In this document: positions 1-8,116 of the stretch, one piece after another
Position numbering within the stretch: the stretch's first letter is position 1
How the letters are laid out: the number at the start of each line of letters is the position of its first letter
From: Paenibacillus thermotolerans
GTDB lineage: Bacteria; Bacillota; Bacilli; Paenibacillales; YIM-B00363
Assembly: GCF_028745515.1 (NCBI RefSeq)
Contig: NZ_JAQZSG010000026.1
Location: 18,396-82,395, forward strand
Reading direction: 5' to 3'
Length of the DNA: 64,000 nucleotides
Made by a program: the position numbers and the translations under genes
Notes under the pieces: model-generated
The model's input: only the letters and a program-made list of their open reading frames with translations
Databases searched by the model: none
Told to the model about the DNA's origin: nothing

Positions 1-4
1 TAGC

Positions 5-31
5 GAATTAACGGTCATCCGGTTCCGTTAG
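5..31. repeat. dispersed palindromic repeat, copy 1
   Basis: The arms TAACGG and CCGTTA enclose a 10-base centre. Two close relatives lie at 41922-41948 and 41974-42000. The shared pattern is roughly RAATYARCGG-WCAT-NNN-GTTCCGYYA. It is intergenic and has no coding potential. It looks like a REP-like genome repeat, but its function is unknown. Confidence 0.55.
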
Positions 32-89
32 CGCCTTTCATACCTGGTGTTGCCCGCATGGACATGAGAGTTTACGGTGAAACACTATC

Positions 90-135
90 GGCGGAGCCAT
101 GCGGTTTTTCGGGCGCTCCGCCTTAAGTTTTTTTT
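90..135 (+). terminator. Rho-independent terminator of an upstream unit
   Basis: A perfect 8-bp stem GGCGGAGC/GCTCCGCC (90-97 and 115-122) is followed closely by eight T residues (128-135). No gene in the window precedes it, so it probably ends a transcript that starts outside the window. Confidence 0.75.
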
Positions 136-191
136 AGGCTTTTCCGCTATATCCAAGCATATATTTCATATATGTGGAACCAACGTCTAGC

Positions 192-238
192 CGTTTCCAT
201 CCGCATGTACTATACTTGTCTTGACATCGATGGAAACG
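192..238. promoter_or_regulatory. operator-like inverted repeat with cre-like arm
   Basis: The 10-bp arms CGTTTCCATC (192-201) and GATGGAAACG (229-238) are exact inverted copies. A TATACT hexamer at 211-216 lies between them. The right arm read as ATGGAAACGCTTCAA (230-244) fits the Gram-positive cre consensus except at one position. A LacI/CcpA-type regulator of the isomerase gene downstream is the simplest reading, but the protein is unknown. Confidence 0.45.
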
Positions 239-266
239 CTTCAATAAATATGGGGAGGAAAGTCGT

Positions 267-1107
267 ATGAAGATCAGTATTTGTTCCTTCAGCTTTCACC
301 GTTTGTTGGCGGCGAGAAAACAGGATATCTTCCAGTATATTGAGGATTGACAAGATGCTTGGCTGTACGCAGCTTGATCCGTGGAACGCGCATCTTTCGG
401 CTCTCAATGACGGCGGACAGGTGCTTCATGCGGGAGCGAATCCCGGCGAGTCCCAGCATCTGACCGCTGTGGACGACGATTATATCGTTCGGGTAAAAGA
501 GGCGGCAGACCGCGCGGGATTGCCCTTCGGCTGCATTGCGGTGGACGGCGCCCATATTTATGAGGAGAACGAAGAAGACCGGCGGCGGAACCGGGAGAAG
601 GCTTATCGCTGGATCGAGATCGCCCGTAAGCTCGGCGCATCGCAAATTCGGATCGATACCGGCGGACCGGAGCAGCTGACGGACGAGATTTTCGAGATTA
701 TCGTGGAAGGCTACCGCGATTTGATCCCACGAGCCCGAGAAGCGGGAATCGAGGTCATCGTTGAGAACCACTGGGGTCCGACCAAACATCCCGAGAATGT
801 CGTTCGATTAATGGAAGCGCTCCCGGAGCTGGGGCTGTTGCTGGATTCGTGGAATTGGGCCCACGGGAAGCAGGCTCAAGGCTGGTTAACCTGCGCCAAA
901 TACGCAAAGCTGACGCACATCAAGTCGTTCGTCTTCAATGAAGAGGGCGAGGAATTGACGCAGAATGTCCCTGCTTTTTGCAGGCTATTGATAAATAGCG
1001 GTTATACGGGTTCGTGGGGAGTGGAAAGCGTACCGGCCGACGGCGAAGAAATCGAAGCGGCACGCAAGACGATCGAGCTGATCCGGCGTTCGGTGCAGTC
1101 CGCGTAG
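267..1107 (+). pseudogene. sugar phosphate isomerase/epimerase, frameshifted
   Basis: This is a xylose-isomerase-like TIM-barrel protein (AP endonuclease 2 fold), the family that isomerises or epimerises sugars and inositols with a divalent metal. Translation from ATG 267, after a good GGGGAGG ribosome site at 252-258, runs 28 codons (MKISICSFSFHRLL...) and hits TGA near 351. The rest of the protein continues in another frame to 1107. Removing one A from TTGACAAG restores the continuous reading IEDCKMLGCTQLDPW. The lesion is therefore a single-base insertion near 351-353. Likely metal ligands remain downstream (Glu in VENHW, Asp in LLDSWNW, His in THIKSF, Glu in GVES). A restart at TTG 340 would lack beta-strand 1. 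It is either a recent pseudogene or a sequencing error. The substrate cannot be told. Confidence 0.75.
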
Positions 1108-1140
1108 CGCGAATTCGCAGAGAAACGAGAATAGAGGACG

Positions 1141-1172
1141 AAGAACAGCAGCCGAACGGCTGCTGTTCTTTG
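1141..1172 (+). terminator. terminator after the isomerase gene
   Basis: A 14-bp perfect stem starts with AAGAACAGCAGCCG and closes with its complement, with a 2-base AA loop (1141-1170). The right arm ends in TTCTT and is followed by TGTGTT, so the T tract is weak but the stem is very stable. Confidence 0.7.
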
Positions 1173-1195
1173 TGTTGCGCCCTAACATGCTTGAA

Positions 1196-1242
1196 TTGGG
1201 TTGTTTTTTTGTTGACATATAATACATGCGGCATGGTACGAT
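1196..1242 (+). promoter_or_regulatory. candidate promoter(s) for the pirin gene
   Basis: Two overlapping possibilities exist. One is TTGGGT (1196-1201), 16 bp, then a perfect TATAAT (1218-1223). The other is TTGACA (1212-1217), 19 bp, then TACGAT (1237-1242). Both place transcription at or just before the inverted repeat at 1244-1269. Confidence 0.45.
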
Positions 1243-1243
1243 A

Positions 1244-1269
1244 TATTTATCTTAGATTTGAGATAAATA
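1244..1269. promoter_or_regulatory. MhqR-like operator upstream of pirin
   Basis: TATTTATCT and AGATAAATA form perfect 9-bp arms around 8 bases. The core TATCT-N8-AGATA matches in arm and spacing the MhqR (MarR-family) operators that control quinone-detoxification genes in Bacillus subtilis. Its place just after the promoter suggests repression relieved by quinones. The regulator itself is not in this window. Confidence 0.55.
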
Positions 1270-1334
1270 GAGGCGCATTGGATGTATTGTTACTGTGCAT
1301 TTTATAATTATTAACGGTAAAGGAAGGAAAATGT

Positions 1335-2351
1335 ATGACAAACGATAAAATTGTTGGTGTACAGAAGCTGGGTTTTCAATGGCAGGCGGAAGATCCGTTT
1401 CTCGTAACTATGCACCATAAAGACGCTTATCCTTCAGGTAATGATAATCAGGGGCCGAACACCTCATTGGAAGGCAGAAATCTCGGTGAAGATTTTAGCT
1501 CGAAGGATGGCTTTAGTATGTATCATGGAACAACCGTGCCGGGGTTTCCTGCCCATCCTCATTGCGGGTTTGAAACGGTAACGATCGTTCTGGAAGGCTT
1601 CGTCGACCATTTTGATTCGACCGGAGGAGCAGGACGCTACGGGAATGGAGATGTACAATGGCTCACCACGGGAAAGGGAACGATGCATAGTGAAATGTTC
1701 CCGCTTGTACATCAAGATCGGGAAAACCCTTTAGAGCTGTTTCAAATTTGGTTAAATCTCGCATCGAACAATAAATTTGCCGAGCCGGAATATAAGATGC
1801 TTTGGGCGGAAGACATCCCGGAAATACAGTCGATCCATGCAAACGGGGCGACAACAACAATAAGACTGATAGCAGGAACTTTGCAGGGAAAAACCAGTTT
1901 AGAACCGAACAGAGCTTCCTGGGCAAATGACCGAAGCCATCATGTCGGAATTTATCTTGTTAAGATGGAACCCGAGGCCGCTTTTACGCTGCCATCCGTT
2001 TCGGGAACATTAAACAGAAATATATACTTTTACAAAGGAAAAGAAATCCGCATCGACGGAACTTTGATTGAAGCTTCACACCGCGTGAAGCTGGCGGGCG
2101 ATCAAGAAATCGAGATAACGAACGGAACGGAAGAGTCTTATATTCTCGTCCTTGAAGGCGAGCCGATCCAAGAGCCTGTTGCACAATACGGACCTTTCGT
2201 CATGAACACAAAACACGAAATTCAAAATGCTTTCAATGAATATCAGAGAACTCAATTCGGAGGCTGGAAATGGGGCAGTTACGATCACGTAAATGAGCGC
2301 GATTCCGGAAGGTTTGCCCGTCATTCCGACGGCAGAGTCGAGAAGAGATAA
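1335..2351 (+). CDS. pirin family protein
   Basis: This is a bicupin of the pirin family, 338 residues, a little longer than the usual 230-300. Members bind iron or another metal in the N-terminal cupin, and some have quercetin 2,3-dioxygenase activity. The metal site is visible: H74 and H76 in PAHPHCGFET, then H118 and E120 in GTMHSEM, matching the conserved three His and one Glu. The pirin signature continues as VTIVLEGFVDHFDS and GDVQWLTTGKG. ATG 1335 follows AAGGAAGG with a short spacer. The gene stands alone, with an MhqR-like inverted repeat upstream and a bidirectional hairpin behind it. The operator suggests a role in electrophile or quinone stress. That role is inference; the family call is firm. 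Confidence 0.9.
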   Translation: MTNDKIVGVQKLGFQWQAEDPFLVTMHHKDAYPSGNDNQGPNTSLEGRNLGEDFSSKDGFSMYHGTTVPGFPAHPHCGFETVTIVLEGFVDHFDSTGGAGRYGNGDVQWLTTGKGTMHSEMFPLVHQDRENPLELFQIWLNLASNNKFAEPEYKMLWAEDIPEIQSIHANGATTTIRLIAGTLQGKTSLEPNRASWANDRSHHVGIYLVKMEPEAAFTLPSVSGTLNRNIYFYKGKEIRIDGTLIEASHRVKLAGDQEIEITNGTEESYILVLEGEPIQEPVAQYGPFVMNTKHEIQNAFNEYQRTQFGGWKWGSYDHVNERDSGRFARHSDGRVEKR

Positions 2352-2393
2352 TTGCCGGTAAGTCATGTGTAACGTGCTGTCGAATGGGAATAT

Positions 2394-2432
2394 AAAAAGA
2401 TCACAAATCGGCTTCGATTTGTGATCTTTTTT
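2394..2432. terminator. bidirectional terminator between pirin and PhyH genes
   Basis: The stem AAAAAGATCACAAATCG / CGATTTGTGATCTTTTT has a GCTT loop. A-rich and T-rich flanks let it work on both strands, as expected between convergent genes. Confidence 0.85.
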
Positions 2433-2438
2433 TTACAA

Positions 2439-3275
2439 TCATTCGTGAGTTGGTTCGATGACAGGTGCCCCGATTTTTTGGTAGCGGAACAGATGCTTTG
2501 CGCGCTCCGACATGTTATCGTAGGTTTCCTGAGGAATATGAACGGAATTGTCTCGACCGATAGCGCTATAGATGAGAGCAAGGTTCGGACGAATTTCATT
2601 GCTTCGATTAGGCGTGCCCCTATGCAGCATGCGAACGTCGCGGATCAGAATCGAGCCGGCAGGCATATGAACCTTCACCGACGTCATATGGGCGGTAAGC
2701 TGTTCCCAATTGTAACCGTTCGGGCCGTAAGCACGATCCGGAAGCAAATGAGTTCCGCCCGGCCAAATTTCCATAGGTCCGTTCTCGTCGGTGACATCCA
2801 CAAGCGGTATGTTAAGTACGAGATCGGTGATGGGAAGCGCGGTGTCGCATAGATCGCCGAATCTTGCGCCGTAATCCGGATGAACGGGCTGAGTCTTCTT
2901 GCCTCCCGGAAGCGATGTATTGGAGGAGAACAACGTTACCGAGTGATCTTTCCCGAGTATGCGGTCGATAATATCAAGGGCAAACGGATGCTCGATCACA
3001 AGCGGGTCGTTGAACGGCGCTTCAAATGGGAGGAGTATGCCTAAGTGGTTCGTGCCTTCGTTGAAGCCCTTTTTGTTCAAATAAATACCTTCGCCGTGCT
3101 TGTTAATGAACCAATCCATTGCTGCTTTGAAGGCCGTTCTTAGCTCGAGCACCTTCTCTTTGGGCAGAACGCCTTCCAAAATAACGTAGCCGTTCACGCG
3201 AATCAAATCCGCGGCAAGCCGGGCTGTTTCTTCATTCAGCTTAAGGCTGTCCAGTTCTTCTTGACTGACTTTCAA
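2439..3275 (-). CDS. phytanoyl-CoA dioxygenase (PhyH) family protein
   Basis: This is a 278-residue Fe(II)/2-oxoglutarate-dependent oxygenase of the PhyH family, which hydroxylates acyl-CoAs or small molecules using oxygen and 2-oxoglutarate. The facial triad is visible as H132-x-D134 (QPVHPDY) and H218 (RMLHRGTPN). R229 (EIRPN) is a candidate 2-oxoglutarate-binding residue. The start is TTG at 3273-3275 on the minus strand, 5 bases after GAGGTGAT. The length is normal and there is no signal peptide. It is convergent with the pirin gene and divergent from the ECF transporter operon. Neighbours do not reveal a substrate; family members in Paenibacillus-like genomes mostly have unknown substrates. 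Confidence 0.85.
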   Translation of the reverse strand: MKVSQEELDSLKLNEETARLAADLIRVNGYVILEGVLPKEKVLELRTAFKAAMDWFINKHGEGIYLNKKGFNEGTNHLGILLPFEAPFNDPLVIEHPFALDIIDRILGKDHSVTLFSSNTSLPGGKKTQPVHPDYGARFGDLCDTALPITDLVLNIPLVDVTDENGPMEIWPGGTHLLPDRAYGPNGYNWEQLTAHMTSVKVHMPAGSILIRDVRMLHRGTPNRSNEIRPNLALIYSAIGRDNSVHIPQETYDNMSERAKHLFRYQKIGAPVIEPTHE

Positions 3276-3460
3276 GTATAATCACCTCGCGTAATGATGA
3301 GCGCTTTCGAATGAACACTATAAAAATACCATAGTTGGCGCTTACAATCCACGAAATGAAGCTAATCCTCTATAAAGTGCAATAATAACATAACGTACAA
3401 CCATTCGTTCATATGACTGATAAATGAACAAGATTTTGGCTATGGGAATGGGGTAACGCG

Positions 3461-4309
3461 ATGACCGATTCCGCCAAATCGCAGGCTATCGTCTTTGACG
3501 ACGTATCTTTTCGATATTCGGAGCAGGGCAATTGGATCGTACGGGATATCAAATTCAGCGTTGCTTCGGGCGAATGGATCGCCGTCGTGGGAGGGAACGG
3601 TTCGGGAAAATCGACCTTGGTCAAGTTAATGAACGGCCTGCTGAAACCATGTTTGGGGAAGGCGCTTGTTTTCGGGGAAAACGTCGATTCGGGCAATACA
3701 CAAAAGATCCGCCAGCGGGTTGGAGTGATTTTTCAAAACCCTGAAGAACAGACGGTCGGCACTACTGTCGAAGAGGATATCGCGTTCGGTTTGCAAAACT
3801 TAAGATTCCCGCGAGCAGAGATGATTGCAAGAGTAGATCGCATACTGAAATTGCTGCAATTGGAACCGTTGCGAAACCGACCGGTTCGAACCTTGTCCGG
3901 CGGGCAAAAGCAATTGGTTGCGATCGCAGGCGTACTCGTCATGCATCCGGAGGTCATCGTTTTCGATGAAGCCGCATCCATGTTGGATCCGCAGCATGCC
4001 GGCAAATTGCATGACGTGATGTTCGACCTTCATCGAATGGGGCTTACCGTCGTTCAAGTGACGCATGATCCGGAAGACATCTTGAGGGCGAATCGCGTCC
4101 TGGTACTGCATCAGGGATGTCTTGCTTTTGACGGAGACGTCCTCGCTTTCATGAAGCAATCCGATCTTCTCGAAGAGGCCCGGATGCTTCCGCCGTTTCT
4201 GGTTCGGTTCAATAAAGCGCTTCGCAGTAAGGGGATGAACCTGCCCGAATACTGCGGGTCGGAAAAGGAATTGGCCAAATCCATATGGGAATCGATTTCC
4301 GCAATGTAA
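3461..4309 (+). CDS. ecfA1: ECF transporter ATPase EcfA1-type
   Basis: This is the first of two ATP-binding subunits of an energy-coupling factor (ECF) vitamin/metal importer, 282 residues. The sequence shows Walker A GGNGSGKS (44-51), Q-loop Q92 in FQNPEEQTVG, ABC signature LSGGQ (145-149), Walker B VIVFDE (165-170) and the switch His in QVTHD. The FQNPE-x-Q form of the Q-loop is typical of EcfA rather than other importers. It is the first gene of an A1-A2-T-S operon and its 3' end overlaps ecfA2 by 25 bp, so the two are probably translationally coupled. It forms the cytoplasmic heterodimer with EcfA2. No riboswitch is evident in the 185 bp upstream. Confidence 0.9.
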   Translation: MTDSAKSQAIVFDDVSFRYSEQGNWIVRDIKFSVASGEWIAVVGGNGSGKSTLVKLMNGLLKPCLGKALVFGENVDSGNTQKIRQRVGVIFQNPEEQTVGTTVEEDIAFGLQNLRFPRAEMIARVDRILKLLQLEPLRNRPVRTLSGGQKQLVAIAGVLVMHPEVIVFDEAASMLDPQHAGKLHDVMFDLHRMGLTVVQVTHDPEDILRANRVLVLHQGCLAFDGDVLAFMKQSDLLEEARMLPPFLVRFNKALRSKGMNLPEYCGSEKELAKSIWESISAM

Positions 4310-5136
4310 GCTATACGCATGCCAAAAGATCGCCTATGGCGCATAGAGCGGTAAATGATATTACGTGCTCTATACCGGACGGACAATTTGTCGCGGTTAT
4401 GGGCCCTTCCGGTTCCGGCAAATCCACGTTGGGGCAGCTGGGCGCCGGTCTATTGCACCCGGATACGGGGATCGTATATGTGGACAATATCCCGACGAAC
4501 AACAAAAGAAGCCGTTCCGATGCATGGAACAAAGTCGCTTACGTATCCCAATTCCCGGAGCATCAGCTGATTGAAGAATCGGTATTCCGGGATATAAGCT
4601 ACGGGCTTCGAAGTATGAAGTATAACGATCGAGAAATAACGGTAAAAGTGAAAGAAGCGATGGAAAGCGTAGGGCTCTCCTTTGAACAATATAAGGATCG
4701 CGCCCCATCCCAGCTAAGCGGCGGCGAAAAGAGACGGGTTGCATTGGCGGGGACCATCATCCTAAAGCCAAAGATCCTTATCCTAGACGAGCCGACGGCC
4801 GGACTGGATCCATTGACTCGCGTGAAGTTTTTGGCTTTGCTGACCTTTCTTCAACGAACGCGCCGGTTGACCATAGTCTGCATTACGCATCATCTGCAGG
4901 ATGCTTTGGAGCATGCAGATCGGTTGCTCATTATAAATCGCGGACAACTGATCCGTGATTTGAAAATAACCGAAATCCGCTCTGTCCTTGAGGATCCAGA
5001 TATTCCGTTATCTTCAACACCGTTACTGCGCTTTCTAAATGAGCTTGAATCCTTATTCGGCGGAAAAATCGATCCGGAGCTTGTTCAAGAATACAAGCTT
5101 CTCACCTTCATCGCTGAACGGCTCACGCGTACATAG
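4285..5136 (+). CDS. ecfA2: ECF transporter ATPase EcfA2-type
   Basis: This is the second ECF ATPase, 283 residues. It carries Walker A GPSGSGKS (40-47), Q-loop Q89 (YVSQFPEHQL), signature LSGGE (144-148), Walker B ILILDE (164-169) followed by P-TAGLDP, and the H-loop in CITHH. The start ATG lies inside the 3' end of the first ATPase gene, and EcfT follows after 13 bp. The LSGGE signature and conserved catalytic Glu suggest both composite ATP sites of the heterodimer are functional. The substrate depends on the S protein, not on this gene. Confidence 0.9.
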   Translation: MGIDFRNVSYTHAKRSPMAHRAVNDITCSIPDGQFVAVMGPSGSGKSTLGQLGAGLLHPDTGIVYVDNIPTNNKRSRSDAWNKVAYVSQFPEHQLIEESVFRDISYGLRSMKYNDREITVKVKEAMESVGLSFEQYKDRAPSQLSGGEKRRVALAGTIILKPKILILDEPTAGLDPLTRVKFLALLTFLQRTRRLTIVCITHHLQDALEHADRLLIINRGQLIRDLKITEIRSVLEDPDIPLSSTPLLRFLNELESLFGGKIDPELVQEYKLLTFIAERLTRT

Positions 5137-5149
5137 CAGGTGATGAATC

Positions 5150-5908
5150 ATGAACGGCTTAGGCCCTTTATCCGCCCTTCAGTATGTACCCGGCAATTCC
5201 TTACTGCACAAGCTGGATCCCCGCTCAAAATACGGGTTTGTCGTCAGTTATTCAATAACTCTTGTTTCTTCCCATTCTTTAACATGGAGCCTGATTTGTA
5301 CGTTAGTCGCCTTATTTTTATTTTTACTTTCCAAGCTTCACCTCCTTACCGTATGGAAAAATATCCGAGGGCTTTTTGTCGTTATTTTCCTATTGGGTTA
5401 CTTTCAATTTCGTTTACATGGAATTGAAGCAGCCGCTCTGCTGGCGCTAAAGATGCTTTCCTTATTTATGGCGGCGACGCTGATGCTATCCACAACGCCG
5501 CCTGAAAAACAAATGGAGGGGCTGCGAAAGGTTTTGTCCCCTTTGCGGCGGCTGGGAGTGAAGACGGAAACGTTTGTGTTCATGTTTACTATAGCTGTTA
5601 TTTATGTTCCGCTTCTCTTGGAAGATATGATGCGAATCATGCAAGCGCAGCGTGCCCGCGGTCCGCAGCCCGGCAGATGGAATATTTTGAGCAAGGGCAA
5701 AGATATGGTTTTACTCTTGAATCCCTTACTTCTCATCATCTTCAGACGTGCGGAACGATTGGCAGAGGCCATGGAGTCCCGCTCCTATCGCCCCGGATGC
5801 GAGCGAACCGCTTATTATCAATTGAAGTTAGGCAAGCAAGATTTAGTAGTGCTGCTCCTGGCCCTGCTGCTTGCGTTTGTTCCTCTATACTCCGAATGGC
5901 ATAAATGA
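5150..5908 (+). CDS. ecfT: ECF transporter transmembrane coupling protein EcfT
   Basis: This 252-residue membrane protein couples the two ATPases to the S subunit. About five hydrophobic segments are visible (near 28-62, 72-90, 92-115, 142-158 and 228-248). The cytoplasmic coupling helices carry the family motif ARG at 169-171 (AQRARGPQ). The second motif, normally also Ala-Arg-Gly, reads SRS at 210-212 (AMESRSYRPG), a mild departure. HKLDPRSK near the N terminus is typical of EcfT/CbiQ. ATG 5150 follows AGGTGATG after 13 bp of spacing from ecfA2, and the S component starts 16 bp downstream. Confidence 0.88.
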   Translation: MNGLGPLSALQYVPGNSLLHKLDPRSKYGFVVSYSITLVSSHSLTWSLICTLVALFLFLLSKLHLLTVWKNIRGLFVVIFLLGYFQFRLHGIEAAALLALKMLSLFMAATLMLSTTPPEKQMEGLRKVLSPLRRLGVKTETFVFMFTIAVIYVPLLLEDMMRIMQAQRARGPQPGRWNILSKGKDMVLLLNPLLLIIFRRAERLAEAMESRSYRPGCERTAYYQLKLGKQDLVVLLLALLLAFVPLYSEWHK

Positions 5909-5924
5909 GGGGGGGCTTCCAACA

Positions 5925-6500
5925 ATGCGCGGACCGCTAATCGATTATTGGGCAAAACCGCTGCCGCGAACGGAATCCGGATCACCGCTCGCCAGAGTCG
6001 GCGCAAATCAAACCAAATCGATCGTGACCGTTGCCTTTTTAGGCGCCGTGGCGGCATTATTCCAATCCGCGGGAGGCTTTATGCCGGGGGCGGGATACTT
6101 GTTCAGCCCTCTTTCTACCGCCCCGATCGTATTAGCGACTCTCGTTTCATTTCGCTCGGGCCTAACCGCCTATGCACTGAGCAGCTTGTTATTGCTTCTC
6201 ATCCAACCGAGCGAGTTAATCGTCTTTCCGTTTACAACAGGATTGCTGGGGCTGGCGCTGGGCCGCTTCATTGCGCGCTCCAAAAATCGTATTCAGGTTG
6301 TCTTCCTTTCCGCAACTGCATTATGGGCGGGGATTGCACTGGTGTTATATGCTTTTCGTTTTCCTTTGCTCGGGGCGTCGGTCGCCATGAGCTTTCGGAT
6401 CGATACGGCCGTGTATGTATTTCTTTTTTGTCTTCTTTATAGCGGGATGTGGATGGAAATCAGCCTCAGGATATTGGCGAAGTTACGAAAATCCGTGTAA
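5925..6500 (+). CDS. probable ECF S component, substrate unknown
   Basis: This is a 191-residue, very hydrophobic protein with about six membrane segments after a 32-residue polar N terminus. Position, size and topology fit the substrate-binding S component of the ECF transporter encoded immediately upstream (16 bp from ecfT, preceded by GAGGGGGGG). I do not recognise it as BioY, ThiT, RibU, QueT, CbrT, FolT or PanT; the signature motifs of those families are not obvious. The loop GGFMPGAGYLFSPLSTAP near residues 45-62 could be part of the ligand pocket. ATG 5925 is preferred because an upstream in-frame extension would run into ecfT and lack a ribosome site. The dedicated four-gene operon suggests a group I system with one substrate. 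Confidence 0.65.
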   Translation: MRGPLIDYWAKPLPRTESGSPLARVGANQTKSIVTVAFLGAVAALFQSAGGFMPGAGYLFSPLSTAPIVLATLVSFRSGLTAYALSSLLLLLIQPSELIVFPFTTGLLGLALGRFIARSKNRIQVVFLSATALWAGIALVLYAFRFPLLGASVAMSFRIDTAVYVFLFCLLYSGMWMEISLRILAKLRKSV

Positions 6501-6535
6501 GGGTTATAAGGAAGGAGAAAGGAGAGGAATGCGAT

Positions 6536-7963
6536 TTGAGAAAAGTTAAGGTTCGGTTACAGCCCATTGTTAGAAACTTGAATTTACCTACAGTAATAAA
6601 AACAGCTAAGCTCCCGGGCGACTCCACGGAATCATTATTTATTGCAACCCAGATCGGAGAAATCTTTTGCATAGGAAACGGAGTTATTAGAACATTTTTA
6701 GACATTCGCCCGCGAATCATCAAACTGGGCGGTTCCGGCGGCGGATATGACGAACGGGGATTGCTGGGACTGGCGTTTCATCCCGAATTTCATTATAACG
6801 GTCTGTTTTATCTTCATTATTCTTTAGCCGGAACCCAAGGTCCGGGCGCTCTTCCAGGCGCTCCTTTCGAATCATTTAAGCCGAACCCGTGCGATCCCGG
6901 AACTTTAAATCTAAGGTGGCTAAATAGAGAGACGCAGTATGATCATATCGATACGGTTGAAGAATGGATGTTGCAGCCGAATCGCGAGCCTCAAAGACGG
7001 CGGACATTGCTTAACGTAAGGAGACCGTTTTTAAATCATAACGGTGTCAATAGCTTAACCTTTTCGCCTGAAACCGGAAAACTTGTTTTAACAACCGGAG
7101 ACGGCGGAGCAGGCTACGATCCGTTTAATTTGAGCCAAGACGATATGGAAATTGCCGGCAAAATCATTGAAATTGATGCAGGTGTGAATACTTTTATCAA
7201 TAATCCGCCCGTAGTCACACGTTTTCATGAGCTTCCCGCACCTGTTCAGGAATCGTTAACCGTCATTGCCAAAGGGGTACGCAACATACCTGGCATTTCA
7301 TTTCAAAGGTTTTATAATCAGTATATTAAATATGCGGGGAATGTCGGACAGGATTTTGCGGAGTCGATTTATTCATTCGTTCATTATAAACCGATGCCTG
7401 TCAATCAGCTTGTTCAAGCTCATTTAATGAATTCCGAACTTGACCGAGAAGGATGTATTAACTTTGGCTGGCGGGGATGGGAAGGCGCTTTTCCTACTTC
7501 GATAGTAAGGGGCTGCGCTGCAAATCCGGCTTTGGATGAGAAAACCGTTGCATATTACAATGAAGCGGTAGAAACTTCAGTTAAACGTCTTCAGCCTTTA
7601 ACAAGTTATTATCATAAAGATCCCAGACCCGATAAGTTTGGAGGAACCGCGCTCACCGGAGTCCAGCCATATATGGGAAATGCAATTCCCGAGTTAACGG
7701 GAAGCGTTGTGTTTACCGATCTTGCACGGAATGAAGGATCGGAGCCGCCGGTCAAAGGGGTTTTAGCCTGCACCAGAGTAAGAGCGGATTGTAAACTAAA
7801 TGATTTTCATGTGATTGAAGCCGATTATCATTTCGGATCTCAATCGGCTTACTATGTCAGCTTGGGAACGAATCGGGATCAAACCAGACTGTATTTAGGG
7901 GTCTATGGCTCTATGAGCGTGACGGATGTTAACCAAGGCACTGTTTTTGAAGTTGTCCCATGA
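6536..7963 (+). CDS. PQQ-glucose/sorbosone dehydrogenase-like beta-propeller protein
   Basis: This 475-residue protein resembles soluble glucose dehydrogenase / L-sorbosone dehydrogenase and the HHIP-like family, six-bladed propellers that use PQQ in characterised members. Signs are ERGLLGLAFHPEF (residues 80-92), LNHNGVNSLTFSPETGKLVLTTGDGG, INFGWRGWEG and GGTALTGVQPY. TTG 6536 was chosen because GGAGAGG sits 8 bases upstream; an in-frame extension to 6449 would overlap the S component. There is no signal peptide, unlike most secreted members, so it would be cytoplasmic or exported by another route. It follows the ECF operon by 35 bp and may be cotranscribed. A substrate link to the transporter is possible but unproven, and PQQ use is not established. 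Confidence 0.7.
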   Translation: MRKVKVRLQPIVRNLNLPTVIKTAKLPGDSTESLFIATQIGEIFCIGNGVIRTFLDIRPRIIKLGGSGGGYDERGLLGLAFHPEFHYNGLFYLHYSLAGTQGPGALPGAPFESFKPNPCDPGTLNLRWLNRETQYDHIDTVEEWMLQPNREPQRRRTLLNVRRPFLNHNGVNSLTFSPETGKLVLTTGDGGAGYDPFNLSQDDMEIAGKIIEIDAGVNTFINNPPVVTRFHELPAPVQESLTVIAKGVRNIPGISFQRFYNQYIKYAGNVGQDFAESIYSFVHYKPMPVNQLVQAHLMNSELDREGCINFGWRGWEGAFPTSIVRGCAANPALDEKTVAYYNEAVETSVKRLQPLTSYYHKDPRPDKFGGTALTGVQPYMGNAIPELTGSVVFTDLARNEGSEPPVKGVLACTRVRADCKLNDFHVIEADYHFGSQSAYYVSLGTNRDQTRLYLGVYGSMSVTDVNQGTVFEVVP

Positions 7964-7987
7964 ATCAAATATCAATGAATGCTGAAT

Positions 7988-8011
7988 GCCCAGAGAAATC
8001 TGGGCTTTTTT
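7988..8011 (+). terminator. terminator after the propeller gene
   Basis: Stem GCCCAGA/TCTGGGC (7988-7994 and 7999-8005) with a 4-base loop, followed by six T residues. Confidence 0.85.
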
Positions 8012-8116
8012 GCGGAGATGATATTTTTATGAACTTTCTTAATAATCGTTGAAGGCGCAATGGTCGTATGTTAGGGTGTGATTGAGCGAAATAACGAGAC
8101 CGGGGGAATAGTAACG

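Noticed and set aside
221-251. TTGACA (221-226) and ATAAAT (244-249) as promoter of the isomerase gene
   Set aside because: The spacing is right but transcription would begin inside the ribosome site at 252-258, so the message would lack it.
3276-3460. Riboswitch ahead of the ECF transporter operon
   Set aside because: No TPP, cobalamin, FMN, preQ1 or THF-type conserved core was found by eye in these 185 bases.
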